A stretch of 58,046 bases of DNA, from positions 1 through 58,046 of the IMG/VR virus record IMGVR_UViG_3300032294_002030. One strand, written 5' to 3'. The translations under genes and the position numbers were made by a program. This document shows, piece after piece, positions 41,564 through 50,304 of the stretch. Each line of letters opens with the position of its first letter. Position 1 is the first letter of the stretch. This DNA is from a virus. The notes under the pieces are model-generated. The model had not been told where the DNA came from. It did not search any database and saw nothing but the letters and a program-made list of their open reading frames with translations.

Positions 41564-41587
41564 CCGGGGGCGGGCAGCCGCCCCCGG
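41564..41587 (+). promoter_or_regulatory. 10-bp all-GC stem-loop after the SPFH gene
   Basis: CCGGGGGCGG (41564-41573) and CCGCCCCCGG (41578-41587) pair perfectly around GCAG. No T run follows, so it is not a classical terminator; it may stabilise the upstream mRNA 3' end or attenuate reading into the lysis genes. Confidence 0.65.
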
Positions 41588-41608
41588 CTCATCTAAGAGG
41601 TTATAAAT

Positions 41609-41806
41609 ATGATTCCTACTTTTTTTGTTATCGTTGCGGTTGCGGTAGTTTTGGTTGGCGGTATTGTGTATTTCGCGCTAGATAACCGCGATCTTCGGTT
41701 GGTAAATAATAAGCTTCGAGCGGAAAATGAGAAGCTAGTGGAAAATCACGAAGCGTTGCTCAATGAGGTTAGAATTCGTGCCGAAGTACATAAGCGTTCT
41801 CTGTGA
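41609..41806 (+). CDS. Small membrane protein with coiled coil, possible spanin or holin-like
   Basis: 65 residues. Residues 4-24 (TFFVIVAVAVVLVGGIVYFAL) are one clear membrane helix; 30-60 (LVNNKLRAENEKLVENHEALL) form a coiled coil. This topology matches inner-membrane spanins and some holins. Its position directly before the amidase gene suggests a lysis role, but no outer-membrane spanin partner is visible. Confidence 0.6.
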   Translation: MIPTFFVIVAVAVVLVGGIVYFALDNRDLRLVNNKLRAENEKLVENHEALLNEVRIRAEVHKRSL

Positions 41807-41831
41807 CTATTGAAACTAAATCAGTACTATC

Positions 41832-42365
41832 ATGGTACTTATTAGTTTGTTATTTCAACTGAGCGCTCCTACGGTAATAAATGATTTATTGCCGGGGGAG
41901 CGTTCTTTACGAAATACTTCCGTAAATTATATCGTCTTGCATTACGACGATGGCAAATCGTATTCAGGAACGAGAAAGTTTTTATTGCGAAAGGGTAACA
42001 GTTACCATTATTATGTAAAGAGAGATGGTACGGTGGTTAAGTTAGTAGATACCAAATATCAAGCAGGACATGCGGGGATATCTTATTATAAAGGATATGT
42101 ACGGATGAATAGGTACAGCATAGGAATATCTTTACAAAATGATCCTCCACAAAAATACACCGATGCTCAATATAAAAGCACGGCATGGTTGATAACTCAA
42201 CTTCAAAGAAAATATAAAGATTCTACGTCTAAAGTTATTTTAGGACATTCGGAGATAGCTGTTCCCCGGGGCAGAAAAAAAGATCCGGGTTCGCATTTTA
42301 ATTGGACGTATCTACGTAAATTGATAGTCCAACAAAATGCTCACAAAAAAATTATCAAAAAGTGA
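41832..42365 (+). CDS. N-acetylmuramoyl-L-alanine amidase endolysin
   Basis: 177 residues, Amidase_2/PGRP fold. Zinc ligands are likely His37 in YIVLHYDDG, a His in ILGHSEIAVPRG near 139 and the Asp in DPGSHFNW; HYYVKRDGTVVKLV and AGHAG give the substrate groove. It cuts the bond between muramic acid and L-Ala. The N-terminal 18 residues (MVLISLLFQLSAPTVIND) are hydrophobic enough for a weak signal or anchor sequence. It follows a small membrane protein, forming a probable lysis pair. Confidence 0.88.
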   Translation: MVLISLLFQLSAPTVINDLLPGERSLRNTSVNYIVLHYDDGKSYSGTRKFLLRKGNSYHYYVKRDGTVVKLVDTKYQAGHAGISYYKGYVRMNRYSIGISLQNDPPQKYTDAQYKSTAWLITQLQRKYKDSTSKVILGHSEIAVPRGRKKDPGSHFNWTYLRKLIVQQNAHKKIIKK

Positions 42366-42392
42366 ATGTTTTTCGTAAGAGCGTAATATATA

Positions 42393-42412
42393 TCTATAGA
42401 CATTCTATAGAC
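42393..42412 (+). promoter_or_regulatory. Tandem TCTATAGAC repeats before the RHH-like gene
   Basis: TCTATAGAC occurs at 42393-42401 and again at 42404-42412, an 11-bp period, so both face the same side of the helix. A related TAGATCTA follows at 42416. RHH repressors often bind such in-phase repeats at their own promoters. Confidence 0.4.
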
Positions 42413-42424
42413 GGGTAGATCTAT

Positions 42425-42673
42425 ATGACACACAAAAAACATTCGTATACAACTATACAGGTTAACAAAGACATTAATAAACACATAAAAGAATTTTGTA
42501 AAAAATACAAAGTAAGCGCGGCATCTATCACAGAACTTATGTGGGTTAGTTATATGTCTTCTAGTACTTATATTAAAGAAATAATGTCACTGTCACCTGA
42601 CGCAAAGGAGACAATACTATCTAGTAGTTATAAAATAGCATTGACTACCATGTCCGGAAGCGCATTTATTTAA
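42425..42673 (+). CDS. Ribbon-helix-helix-like small regulator
   Basis: 82 residues. After a basic start, YTTIQVNKDINKHIKEFCKKYKVSAASITELMW fits the RHH layout of one beta strand and two helices. The remaining 40 residues are polar and may dimerise or bind a ligand. Tandem repeats 12-32 bp upstream could be its operator. It stands at the head of the structural and glycan gene run. Fold assignment is by pattern only. Confidence 0.5.
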   Translation: MTHKKHSYTTIQVNKDINKHIKEFCKKYKVSAASITELMWVSYMSSSTYIKEIMSLSPDAKETILSSSYKIALTTMSGSAFI

Positions 42674-42684
42674 CGGAGTTACAC

Positions 42685-42987
42685 ATGTCTACAATATTAA
42701 AAGGCGACATCTTAAATGTCGGCCAGTTGGAAAATGAAATATTCAATGCCATAAATTATTTTGGGTGTGCTAATGGGTATACTGCGTCGGAAGACCCATG
42801 CGAGGCTCAGCGTCAATTTGCAAGTAGATTAGCAAACGCAATCTCAGAAGCAGTTGCTAAGGGAGTACAAAACTATCTCTCAAACACAGTTAAAACCGTA
42901 AACGTTCCTACTCTTCCGAATACAGATGGAACAATTCCGGCCCACATACATCCAAATGAACCAACATTTGATCTAATAGCACCATAA
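42685..42987 (+). CDS. Small conserved phage protein, possibly structural
   Basis: 100 residues. The N-terminal half has CANGYTASEDPCEAQRQFA, then an amphipathic helix LANAISEAVAKGVQNYLSNTV and a Pro/His-rich end. Short proteins with this Ala-rich helix occur near structural genes of T4-like phages. No specific role can be assigned. Confidence 0.55.
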   Translation: MSTILKGDILNVGQLENEIFNAINYFGCANGYTASEDPCEAQRQFASRLANAISEAVAKGVQNYLSNTVKTVNVPTLPNTDGTIPAHIHPNEPTFDLIAP

Positions 42988-43005
42988 TTAAGAGGAATTA
43001 TCTAC

Positions 43006-44415
43006 ATGAAAAAATGGTTACCAAAAAACGAAAGAAAAAAGATTTTATTTTTGTCCGATGACATGAGAGTACACTCTGGGATCGGAGTAATGTCACGAGA
43101 AATTATAGAACAAACGGCGGGTATATTTAATTGGGTACAAATGGGTGCCGCCGTCAATCATCCCGAAGCAGGGAAGATCGCAGACATAAGCGAAGAGCTA
43201 GGTAAGCACATTGGCGTCGAGGATCCGTACGTAAGAATTTACCCTCAAAACGGATACGGGAATAGCATGATTGTTCGTCAAATCATTGAAATGGAAAAGC
43301 CAGATGCTATTTTGCACTTCACTGATCCTAGATATTGGATTTGGTTATATCAAATGGAGCATGAAATTCGACAAAAGATGCCCATGATGTTTTATACAAT
43401 ATGGGACGATTTACCGTATCCACTTTACAATAGAAACTTCTATCGTTCAGATGATGGTCTCTTTTGTATTAGTAAACAAACATACAACATAGTTAAGCAA
43501 GTACTAGGCCCAGAAGAAGCGTCGAAAAAGCTTATTACATATCTGCCGCATGGTATCGATCACGTAAAGAAATACTATCCAATCACCGATTCGAATAAAG
43601 ATGATCTGGAGATTCTTTCCACGATAAAGAAAGAAATGCTTCGCAATGAACCAGTAGAGTTTATTGTTCTGTATGTAGCAAGAAATCTTCGCCGTAAAAT
43701 GACATCTGATGTTCTTCTTGCATATAACCACTTCTTGAGTAAGCTACCAAAAGAAAAAGCTGACCGGTGCAGAATCGTATTACACACTGCGCCTGTAGAT
43801 GAGAATGGTACCGACCTTCCCGCCGTTATCCGTGATGTAACTCCTAATATAAAAGCTATTTTTAGTAATACTGCGGTTGAGGCGAAAATATTAAATGCGT
43901 TGTACAATCTTGCCGACGTAACAATTAACCTAGCATCTAATGAAGGATTTGGTCTAGGTACGTGCGAAAGTATGTTGGCGGGCACTCCTATTCTTGTTAA
44001 TGTAACTGGTGGGCTACAAGATCAATGTGGGTTTATGACGGATGAAGGAGAATACTTAGATCCGGATAAGCATTTCTCATTTGAGTGGGGCAGCAATCAC
44101 GATGGGCGTTATCGTAAGCACGGCGAGTGGGCGTTTCCCGTATTTCCAACCTCTCGTTCATTGCAAGGTTCTCCTCTTACTCCCTATATCTTTGATGATC
44201 GGTGTAGCTGGGAAGAAGCCGGGGATCGGTTGTTCGAATTATACAACATGACCCGCGAAGAGCGTAAGCGTAGAGGAATGTTAGGTCGAGAATATGCATT
44301 AAATGAAGGAATGTTTACCGCTGAAAAAATGGGAGAACTTTTCGTTGAGCACATCAACAAAACAATTGAAACGTGGACTCCCCGTGAACGTTATAGCTTA
44401 ACTAAAATTGATTAA
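43006..44415 (+). CDS. Glycosyltransferase, GT4-like (GT-B)
   Basis: 469 residues. FLSDDMRVHSGIGVMSREI is a typical N-terminal acceptor-domain start; VLYVARNLRRKM opens the donor domain, and SNEGFGLGTCESMLAGTPILV near 310-330 is the E-x7-E donor-binding motif. First gene of the glycan cluster. Two further GT4-type genes (44428, 48644) share the motif but not overall sequence. Confidence 0.88.
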   Translation: MKKWLPKNERKKILFLSDDMRVHSGIGVMSREIIEQTAGIFNWVQMGAAVNHPEAGKIADISEELGKHIGVEDPYVRIYPQNGYGNSMIVRQIIEMEKPDAILHFTDPRYWIWLYQMEHEIRQKMPMMFYTIWDDLPYPLYNRNFYRSDDGLFCISKQTYNIVKQVLGPEEASKKLITYLPHGIDHVKKYYPITDSNKDDLEILSTIKKEMLRNEPVEFIVLYVARNLRRKMTSDVLLAYNHFLSKLPKEKADRCRIVLHTAPVDENGTDLPAVIRDVTPNIKAIFSNTAVEAKILNALYNLADVTINLASNEGFGLGTCESMLAGTPILVNVTGGLQDQCGFMTDEGEYLDPDKHFSFEWGSNHDGRYRKHGEWAFPVFPTSRSLQGSPLTPYIFDDRCSWEEAGDRLFELYNMTREERKRRGMLGREYALNEGMFTAEKMGELFVEHINKTIETWTPRERYSLTKID

Positions 44416-44427
44416 CCGAGGTTATTG

Positions 44428-45753
44428 ATGAATATGGAAATGAAACCGTTATGTGTAATTCGCGCCCCAATTGCTACGCGCTCGGGGTATGGAGAAATGA
44501 GCAGAGATATCGCACGGCATATTATTGAGTATGACAAGTACGATGTAAAAATCCACAGTGTAAATTGGGGCGATACTCCCATGAACGCACTGGATGAAAA
44601 TAATCCAAAAGACAAGATGCTTCACGAAAGAATTCTCCGTGAGAATTTGAATCGTAGGCCAGAGCTATTTGTATCAATTACGGTACCAAACGAATTTGAA
44701 CCAATCGGTAAATATAATATTGGAATTACGGCTGGTATAGAAACCACAATCGCAGCAGCGCCGTGGGTTGAGGGTTGCAATAGAATGGACGCGGTATTTA
44801 CCATTTCCGAACATTCTAAGCGAGTATTCGAACAAAGTAAGTTTGGATATCAAACTCCACAAGGACAGCAGGGATTACTGGAATTAATCAAGCCAATCGA
44901 AGTGCTGCACAACTGCGTTGATACCACGCTATTCGGTAAAAAGGCACCAGTTGATTCTAGCATGACAGCTATGCTAGACAACATCCCAGAACAATTTGCG
45001 TTCTTATTTGTTGGTCATTGGCTACGCGGAGACTATGGAGAAGACCGCAAGAATGTGGCGTTTTTGATTAAAATGTTCTATGAAACATTTAAGCAAATCT
45101 CGGATAAACCTAAACCTGCTCTTATATTGAAAACAAGCAGTGCTGGATTTTCTATCCTAGACAGAGAAGAAATTCTAGCTAAGATTCAACAAATTAAGGC
45201 ATCAGTTCAATTAACTGGCACTCAGACTCTACCACGTGTTTATTTGTTACATGGCGACCTAACTGAGACGGAAATGAATACGCTATACACTCATCAAAAG
45301 GTAAAGGCGCACGTTTCGTTTACCAAAGGAGAAGGGTTTGGTCGTCCGTTGCTAGAAGCGTCAGTAAGCGGTAAACCTGTCATTGCTTCTGGGTGGAGTG
45401 GGCATCTTGACTTTCTTGATAAACACGGAGCGGTGCTAGTCGGTGGAGAATTAAAAAATGTGCATCCTAGTGCTGCGTGGGAAAACGTAATTCTACAGGA
45501 GTCCCAGTGGTTTGCGCCGGATCCTCAATTGTGCGTAAATGCGCTCGCGGCTGTATTTTTGGATTACAATACATACAAAAACAATGCGTATGGGTTAGCG
45601 GACGCGAATCGTAAAAAGTTTTCGTATCAAGCAATTCAAAAGCGCACGTGGGAATTATTAGACAAATACGTTCCAGAATTCCCGAAGGAAGTTCCGCTAG
45701 TATTACCGAAGCTCAAGAAATTAGAACTTCCATCACTGAAAAAGGCTGAATAA
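44428..45753 (+). CDS. Glycosyltransferase, GT4-like (GT-B)
   Basis: 441 residues from ATG 44428. The donor site is TKGEGFGRPLLEASVSGKPVI near 300-318; FLFVGHWLRGDYGEDRKNV opens the second Rossmann domain and a conserved NCVDTTLF precedes it. The Lys/Pro-rich last 25 residues look unstructured. GAGG lies 7 bases before the start. Sugar and acceptor unknown. Confidence 0.88.
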   Translation: MNMEMKPLCVIRAPIATRSGYGEMSRDIARHIIEYDKYDVKIHSVNWGDTPMNALDENNPKDKMLHERILRENLNRRPELFVSITVPNEFEPIGKYNIGITAGIETTIAAAPWVEGCNRMDAVFTISEHSKRVFEQSKFGYQTPQGQQGLLELIKPIEVLHNCVDTTLFGKKAPVDSSMTAMLDNIPEQFAFLFVGHWLRGDYGEDRKNVAFLIKMFYETFKQISDKPKPALILKTSSAGFSILDREEILAKIQQIKASVQLTGTQTLPRVYLLHGDLTETEMNTLYTHQKVKAHVSFTKGEGFGRPLLEASVSGKPVIASGWSGHLDFLDKHGAVLVGGELKNVHPSAAWENVILQESQWFAPDPQLCVNALAAVFLDYNTYKNNAYGLADANRKKFSYQAIQKRTWELLDKYVPEFPKEVPLVLPKLKKLELPSLKKAE

Positions 45754-45755
45754 CA

Positions 45756-46160
45756 ATGTCACTTAGAAGTGAACGGCGATTTATATCATATGCGGACGTT
45801 AAGTCTGGTATGATGGTCGAGTTTTCATACACAAAAGACTCGGGTGAAATGTCTTCGTACAAAGCAATTGTAATAGATCCTGATAAGACCGGTGAAGTAC
45901 AAGGTAGATCTGAGCATTACATGCATGCTATTTTAATCGACGAGCTTACCGATTTTGAAATAGTTAGTTTAGCGACGGAGTTGGGGGAAGAGTTTAATTT
46001 TGATCCAGATCGTAGAAAGGCCCCTATTACCTATCTGCAAACCGACGAGGCGTATAATAGATACAGATCATCTAATTTGAAACCAAAAAGAATTTATAGA
46101 ACTTTTGTAAAGGATAGAATTCGGTCTATACGACAAATTTTAATAGGAGCTATTGAATGA
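45756..46160 (+). CDS. Conserved T4-like phage hypothetical protein
   Basis: 134 residues. FISYADVKSGMMVEFSYTK, AIVIDPDKTGE, MHAILIDEL and KRIYRTFVKDRIRSIRQI form a pattern seen in uncharacterised proteins of T4-like phages, often beside the small Cys-rich protein that also follows here. Function unknown. Confidence 0.65.
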   Translation: MSLRSERRFISYADVKSGMMVEFSYTKDSGEMSSYKAIVIDPDKTGEVQGRSEHYMHAILIDELTDFEIVSLATELGEEFNFDPDRRKAPITYLQTDEAYNRYRSSNLKPKRIYRTFVKDRIRSIRQILIGAIE

Positions 46161-46450
46161 CTGACAATCCATTTGGAGTGTGTCTAAAAGATGAATGTGA
46201 AGAAGATCCCGCGCTTCCGTCCACGGTAGACATGGCTAAAAATTTAATAGAAAGTGGAAAACAAATACTACAAGGTATTGTTTCCGGAGAAGGGGTAATG
46301 GTAGATGACGCAGTTAAATTAGCTAGGTTAGATACGTGCCACGCTTGCGAGTTTTTTATTCACGATAGCCAACGCTGTTCTAAGTGCGGGTGCTTCATGA
46401 AAACTAAAGCCGCATTTAATAAGGTAACATGTCCTATAGGAAAATGGTAA
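46157..46450 (+). CDS. Cys-rich DUF6171-like protein
   Basis: 97 residues. The C-terminal third has CHACEFFIHDSQRCSKCGCF..KVTCPIGKW, six cysteines in a CxxC..CxxCxC..C pattern that could bind two metals. Phage proteins of this kind commonly lie next to glycosyltransferases. The first 60 residues are helical. Overlaps the previous gene by ATGA. Confidence 0.65.
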   Translation: MTDNPFGVCLKDECEEDPALPSTVDMAKNLIESGKQILQGIVSGEGVMVDDAVKLARLDTCHACEFFIHDSQRCSKCGCFMKTKAAFNKVTCPIGKW

Positions 46451-46452
46451 CC

Positions 46453-47310
46453 ATGAAAAAAGATTTATTAATTGGTGCGGTAGATTTATATGATTGGTCA
46501 AATGTAAGAGTATGGGCAAAGTCTATCCGAGAAACAGGATTCGCGGGAGATATTGCATTGATTGCGTATAGAATAAAAAACGAAGTAGAATTCTTACACA
46601 AGTGCAAAGAATATAATGTCGAAGTATTTTCATTTGAACACGATTCGTTTGCTCGACCAATCGAACACAATGCCAAGGGAAGAGACACACAATGCCATCA
46701 GCTTCGGTTTTTCCATGCGTGGCAGTTGATGAATTGGTTTGTTGAAATGGAGCGAGAATATCGATATGTTGTAATGACCGATGTAAAAGACGTATGGTTT
46801 CAGAACAACCCATTTGATTTACTCGCAGAATCTAATGGTTTGATATTTGCTTCAAGCGAAAATATTAGTTATAAACATGAAGTGTGGGGGTATGATAATT
46901 TACTACAAGGATTTGGTGGTATTGTAGCGAACGAAGCCGTCACTAACGAATGGGAGATTTTTAACGTAGGCGTATTAGGTGGCGGGGCTGGCGCTATGAA
47001 AGAATTGTTCTTTTCCATTTACAGTATGACCTATGGAAGATATATTCCTTCCGACCAATCGGCGTTTAATACTATTGTACACCTAACCTCTCCTTACAAG
47101 TTTAAGAAAACTACCCACGAAGACCAATGGGCGTGTCAATGCGGAACCACACTTGACCCGCAAAAACAACAATACAAATTCAACTGGACTCATAAGCCAC
47201 CTGAAATTAAGGGAACGTCTGTTGTAAATTGTCACGGGGAACCATACGCAATTGTTCATCAGTGGGACAGAGTACCAGAACTAAAATCATATTTAGAAAA
47301 CAAATACTAA
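46453..47310 (+). CDS. Glycosyltransferase, GT-A type
   Basis: 285 residues from ATG 46453 (a reading from 46429 adds residues from the previous gene). YRYVVMTDVKDVWFQNNPF near 103-120 carries the DxxD metal-binding motif of GT8-like enzymes, and NVGVLGGGAGAM and PSDQSAFNTIVH are further GT-A markers. Donor and acceptor unknown. Confidence 0.78.
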   Translation: MKKDLLIGAVDLYDWSNVRVWAKSIRETGFAGDIALIAYRIKNEVEFLHKCKEYNVEVFSFEHDSFARPIEHNAKGRDTQCHQLRFFHAWQLMNWFVEMEREYRYVVMTDVKDVWFQNNPFDLLAESNGLIFASSENISYKHEVWGYDNLLQGFGGIVANEAVTNEWEIFNVGVLGGGAGAMKELFFSIYSMTYGRYIPSDQSAFNTIVHLTSPYKFKKTTHEDQWACQCGTTLDPQKQQYKFNWTHKPPEIKGTSVVNCHGEPYAIVHQWDRVPELKSYLENKY

Positions 47311-47322
47311 AGGGTAACGGTT

Positions 47323-47913
47323 ATGTTAATTGAACACATTAGAGGGTTTTGTAATTTCGATGGTTTGTACGAACATTATGTAAACGCCGCAGAAGGCGGG
47401 GAAACGTTCGTAGAATTAGGTAGCTTGTGGGGAAGAAGCGCAATCAAGATGGGACAATTGATTCGAGATAGTGGAAAGGATATTAAATTCTTTTGTGTAG
47501 ACTTCTGGGATCTTCGTGGTATAACGGATAAGGTGTGGAGTGCTGAAGATTTGCAGTGGGTAAAATACATGGGGCTCTCCCCGGATCAAACTAATGTAGA
47601 CTTGTGCTATGAAACGTTCTTAACTACATTGTTTAAGTTTGAGTTGCAAAACCATGTGTTCCCAATTAAACTGTCTACCAGATCCGCTTACAAATTATTT
47701 AAGAACAACTCAATCGATTTCTTGTTTATTGACGCTGACCACTCATATGAAGGGGTAAAGCTAGATATTTCTCTATGGGAACCCAAGGTGGTAGAAGGGG
47801 GAGTTATTTCAGGCCACGATTACGATTGGGAAGGCGTGGCTCGCGCCGTAAATGAAATGTTTGCGGACAGGCAAATAGTTACGTTTAATACATCGTGGGC
47901 GGTACAGAAATGA
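47323..47913 (+). CDS. Class I SAM-dependent methyltransferase (Methyltransf_24-like)
   Basis: 196 residues. Motif I is ETFVELGSLWGRSAIKMG near 27-44, and FLFIDADHSYEGVKLD near 128-143 is the characteristic second motif. Proteins of this type methylate sugars in glycan clusters. The next gene overlaps by ATGA. Confidence 0.8.
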   Translation: MLIEHIRGFCNFDGLYEHYVNAAEGGETFVELGSLWGRSAIKMGQLIRDSGKDIKFFCVDFWDLRGITDKVWSAEDLQWVKYMGLSPDQTNVDLCYETFLTTLFKFELQNHVFPIKLSTRSAYKLFKNNSIDFLFIDADHSYEGVKLDISLWEPKVVEGGVISGHDYDWEGVARAVNEMFADRQIVTFNTSWAVQK

Positions 47914-48647
47914 ATAAGTATAGTATTATTATTTCTTATAGGCACAGACAAAATCACTTAGACATTAATATTCCGCGACTACACAAGGTTTTTACGGAAT
48001 TAAACGTTGACTTTGAAATTATTATCGTAGAACAAAACGATGGTAATCCGTTTTGTCGGGGGCAATTGTTTAATGAGGGCGCCAAGGTTGCGACGGGAAA
48101 CATTTTAATATTTCACGACATCGATCATTACCCAACCGATGGTGTTAATTACATAAATTTTAATACCGACGTATTTTTGCCAATCGCCAAAGTGATATAC
48201 GTAGACAGTAATTTAAATCCAAAACCAACTGAAGCGGTTCCGTCTGGCTATAGGCACTTTAAAGACGGCGTAGACGCAAACTTTTTTGGTGGAATTAGTA
48301 TATTCAAGCGAGATAAGTTTTTTGAGATTAATGGATTTAGCAACGTGTATGTTGGATGGGGATTAGAAGACGCGGATCTTAGAGAGCGAGTTCTTCACTA
48401 CAAATTATCCGCTGCTCGCGACCGGGACAATACCTTCTTGGCACTAGACCATCCAGACTCAGGCGTTCCCCCAACCGATCCACATTTTCAAAATAACAAT
48501 CAAGCATTTGGTATGCGTTTTTATTTGTTAAAGTACGGGGTAAACTCTCAGTTGGCAACCGTAGAAGAAGCTACCCCTCCGATGAAAGAAATTACAAAAT
48601 GGTTAAAGGTTACTGATTTTGCCGTTAATGAGGATCTTGTTACATGA
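47910..48647 (+). CDS. Glycosyltransferase, GT7-like galactosyltransferase
   Basis: 245 residues from ATG 47910. FHDIDHYP near 69-76 gives the DxD metal site; GGISIFKRDKFFEINGFSN and YVGWGLEDADLRERV near 147-160 match the C-terminal motif of beta-1,4-galactosyltransferase-like GT7 enzymes. One of several different folds in the cluster, suggesting a hetero-polymer. Confidence 0.8.
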   Translation: MNKYSIIISYRHRQNHLDINIPRLHKVFTELNVDFEIIIVEQNDGNPFCRGQLFNEGAKVATGNILIFHDIDHYPTDGVNYINFNTDVFLPIAKVIYVDSNLNPKPTEAVPSGYRHFKDGVDANFFGGISIFKRDKFFEINGFSNVYVGWGLEDADLRERVLHYKLSAARDRDNTFLALDHPDSGVPPTDPHFQNNNQAFGMRFYLLKYGVNSQLATVEEATPPMKEITKWLKVTDFAVNEDLVT

Positions 48648-49597
48648 AAAATGTTTTATTTGTAGCACATCGTTATGCTCCGTATCCCGGAGGTACGGAG
48701 TATAACGTGCAACGCATGGCGGAATCGCTATTGGAAAATGATCACAACGTATGGGTATTAGCAGACACTCACAAAGGAAATTATAACGGGGTGGGGCTCA
48801 CTAGTGACTACAACCTGTTGATGCATCCCGATTGGGATTTAATTGCCATACATGGGTACGGTCCAACTCAAGCCGTCGCTTTAACGAATGCACATGCAAT
48901 TCTCGCTAAAAAGTTATATATGATTATTGACCCGGAAAGTAACCCTCATACCTTGTTTGGTATGGAACACTGTGACTTTCTTGGATGGGCTACTTCATTT
49001 GATCTGCATCACATAAATGCTCATGGCTATAATGTAAAGGCACACCAGATACGGTATGCCGTAAACGAAGGATTACAGCCTACGTCAATTGACTTTAGAA
49101 AAAAGTACAACATAACCACGCGATACATGTATTTATCGTGCGGTGGATTCTGGACACACAAGCGTATGCCTGAGCTTGTTCAAGCGTTTGAAGAAGCAAA
49201 CGTTCCAGATACTACCCTTGTACTGACTGGATATGATAATAGAGACGGGTGGATGCCGGTTGAGACTGACAGGATAAAAGTAATATTCCAGCCCACTCAA
49301 GAAGAAGTATATGCCGCGATGCTGGCAGCAGATCTTTACATCATGAATAGTCAGCGGGAAGGATATGGAATTGTTATTTTAGAAGCCATGATTAATAAAA
49401 CAGAATGGATAGCTAGAGACATTGCCGCTGCACATGATCTACAAGAGTATGGTACGGTATATACGGAATATAATCAGTTAGTTTCCTTGCTGCGATCATG
49501 GAAACCAAATCCAATAAAAATAGAAGCTGGGTACCAATATGTTATGCACAACCATCTCTCTATGCATATTAGAAATGATTTGGAGAAACTGCTATGA
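48644..49597 (+). CDS. Glycosyltransferase, GT4-like (GT-B), short
   Basis: 317 residues. HRYAPYPGGTEYNVQRMAE is a classic GT4 opening; YLSCGGFWTHKRM starts the donor domain and SQREGYGIVILEAM near 236-250 is the E-x7-E site. Shorter than the other two GT4 genes because the acceptor domain is compact. Start overlaps the previous stop. Confidence 0.85.
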   Translation: MKNVLFVAHRYAPYPGGTEYNVQRMAESLLENDHNVWVLADTHKGNYNGVGLTSDYNLLMHPDWDLIAIHGYGPTQAVALTNAHAILAKKLYMIIDPESNPHTLFGMEHCDFLGWATSFDLHHINAHGYNVKAHQIRYAVNEGLQPTSIDFRKKYNITTRYMYLSCGGFWTHKRMPELVQAFEEANVPDTTLVLTGYDNRDGWMPVETDRIKVIFQPTQEEVYAAMLAADLYIMNSQREGYGIVILEAMINKTEWIARDIAAAHDLQEYGTVYTEYNQLVSLLRSWKPNPIKIEAGYQYVMHNHLSMHIRNDLEKLL

Positions 49598-50304
49598 AGT
49601 TCAGTTTCATAATACCAACGGGTGGTGGGGAGCATCTTGATACCGTGATCCACTATATATTAGAGGCCGTTCCGGCGGAAAATCTTGAAATTATATTGGT
49701 GGGAAATACTTCATACGATCATCCTAACATTATCAACATACCATTTGATGATACGGTGAAATCAAAGGCGTGGATTACTCGTAAGAAAAACCTCGGTGCT
49801 CAGGCTGCAAAGTTTGAAAATCTTGTGTTTATGCACGACTACATTGTACCCAACCCGGACAATTGGTATGCTGGTTGGCTTTCGTTTGGTGATAACTACG
49901 AGGTAGCCGGTAACGTTGTTTTAACAATGGAAGGAAAGCGGCATTCCGATTGGGTAGCCTGTTCGTATGATCTATGGTTGGCTGCCCCCGAATTAAAAGA
50001 CAATTATGATGTTCTCCTTCCGTATAACGTTAAAGGAATGAATGATGTTATGTATATGTCCGGTAATTATTGGGTCGCTAAAAAAGATTTTATGTTAGCA
50101 CATCCCTTAGACGAATCTCTTGTGTGGGGTGACGCGGAAGATATTGAGTGGTCTAGGCGAGCGCGTAAGCATACAGAGTTTAAAATTAATACGCATTCAT
50201 CTGTACATTTAATTAAACCCGGAAAATGGGCACCGGCATTTTTAAGCCAATATGGATACGAAAAATTACACAGTTATTTTGGAGTAACACCTTATTATGA
50301 TTAA
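49594..50304 (+). CDS. Glycosyltransferase, GT2-like
   Basis: 236 residues. FSFIIPTGGGEHLDTVI resembles GT2 openings; ITRKKNLGAQAA and FMHDYIVPNPDNWY near 79-92 are in the positions of the GT-A donor site (D-x-x rather than DxD), and WGDAEDIEWSRRARK resembles the later ED motif. Somewhat short; donor unknown. Confidence 0.7.
   Translation: MKFSFIIPTGGGEHLDTVIHYILEAVPAENLEIILVGNTSYDHPNIINIPFDDTVKSKAWITRKKNLGAQAAKFENLVFMHDYIVPNPDNWYAGWLSFGDNYEVAGNVVLTMEGKRHSDWVACSYDLWLAAPELKDNYDVLLPYNVKGMNDVMYMSGNYWVAKKDFMLAHPLDESLVWGDAEDIEWSRRARKHTEFKINTHSSVHLIKPGKWAPAFLSQYGYEKLHSYFGVTPYYD

Noticed and set aside
41564-41587. GC-rich stem-loop as an intrinsic terminator
   Set aside because: No T run follows the stem; kept as a structural element only.
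41602-41609. TATAAATA, the T4 late promoter consensus, before the small membrane protein
   Set aside because: It overlaps the start codon of that gene, leaving no room for a transcription start, so it is probably chance in AT-rich DNA.
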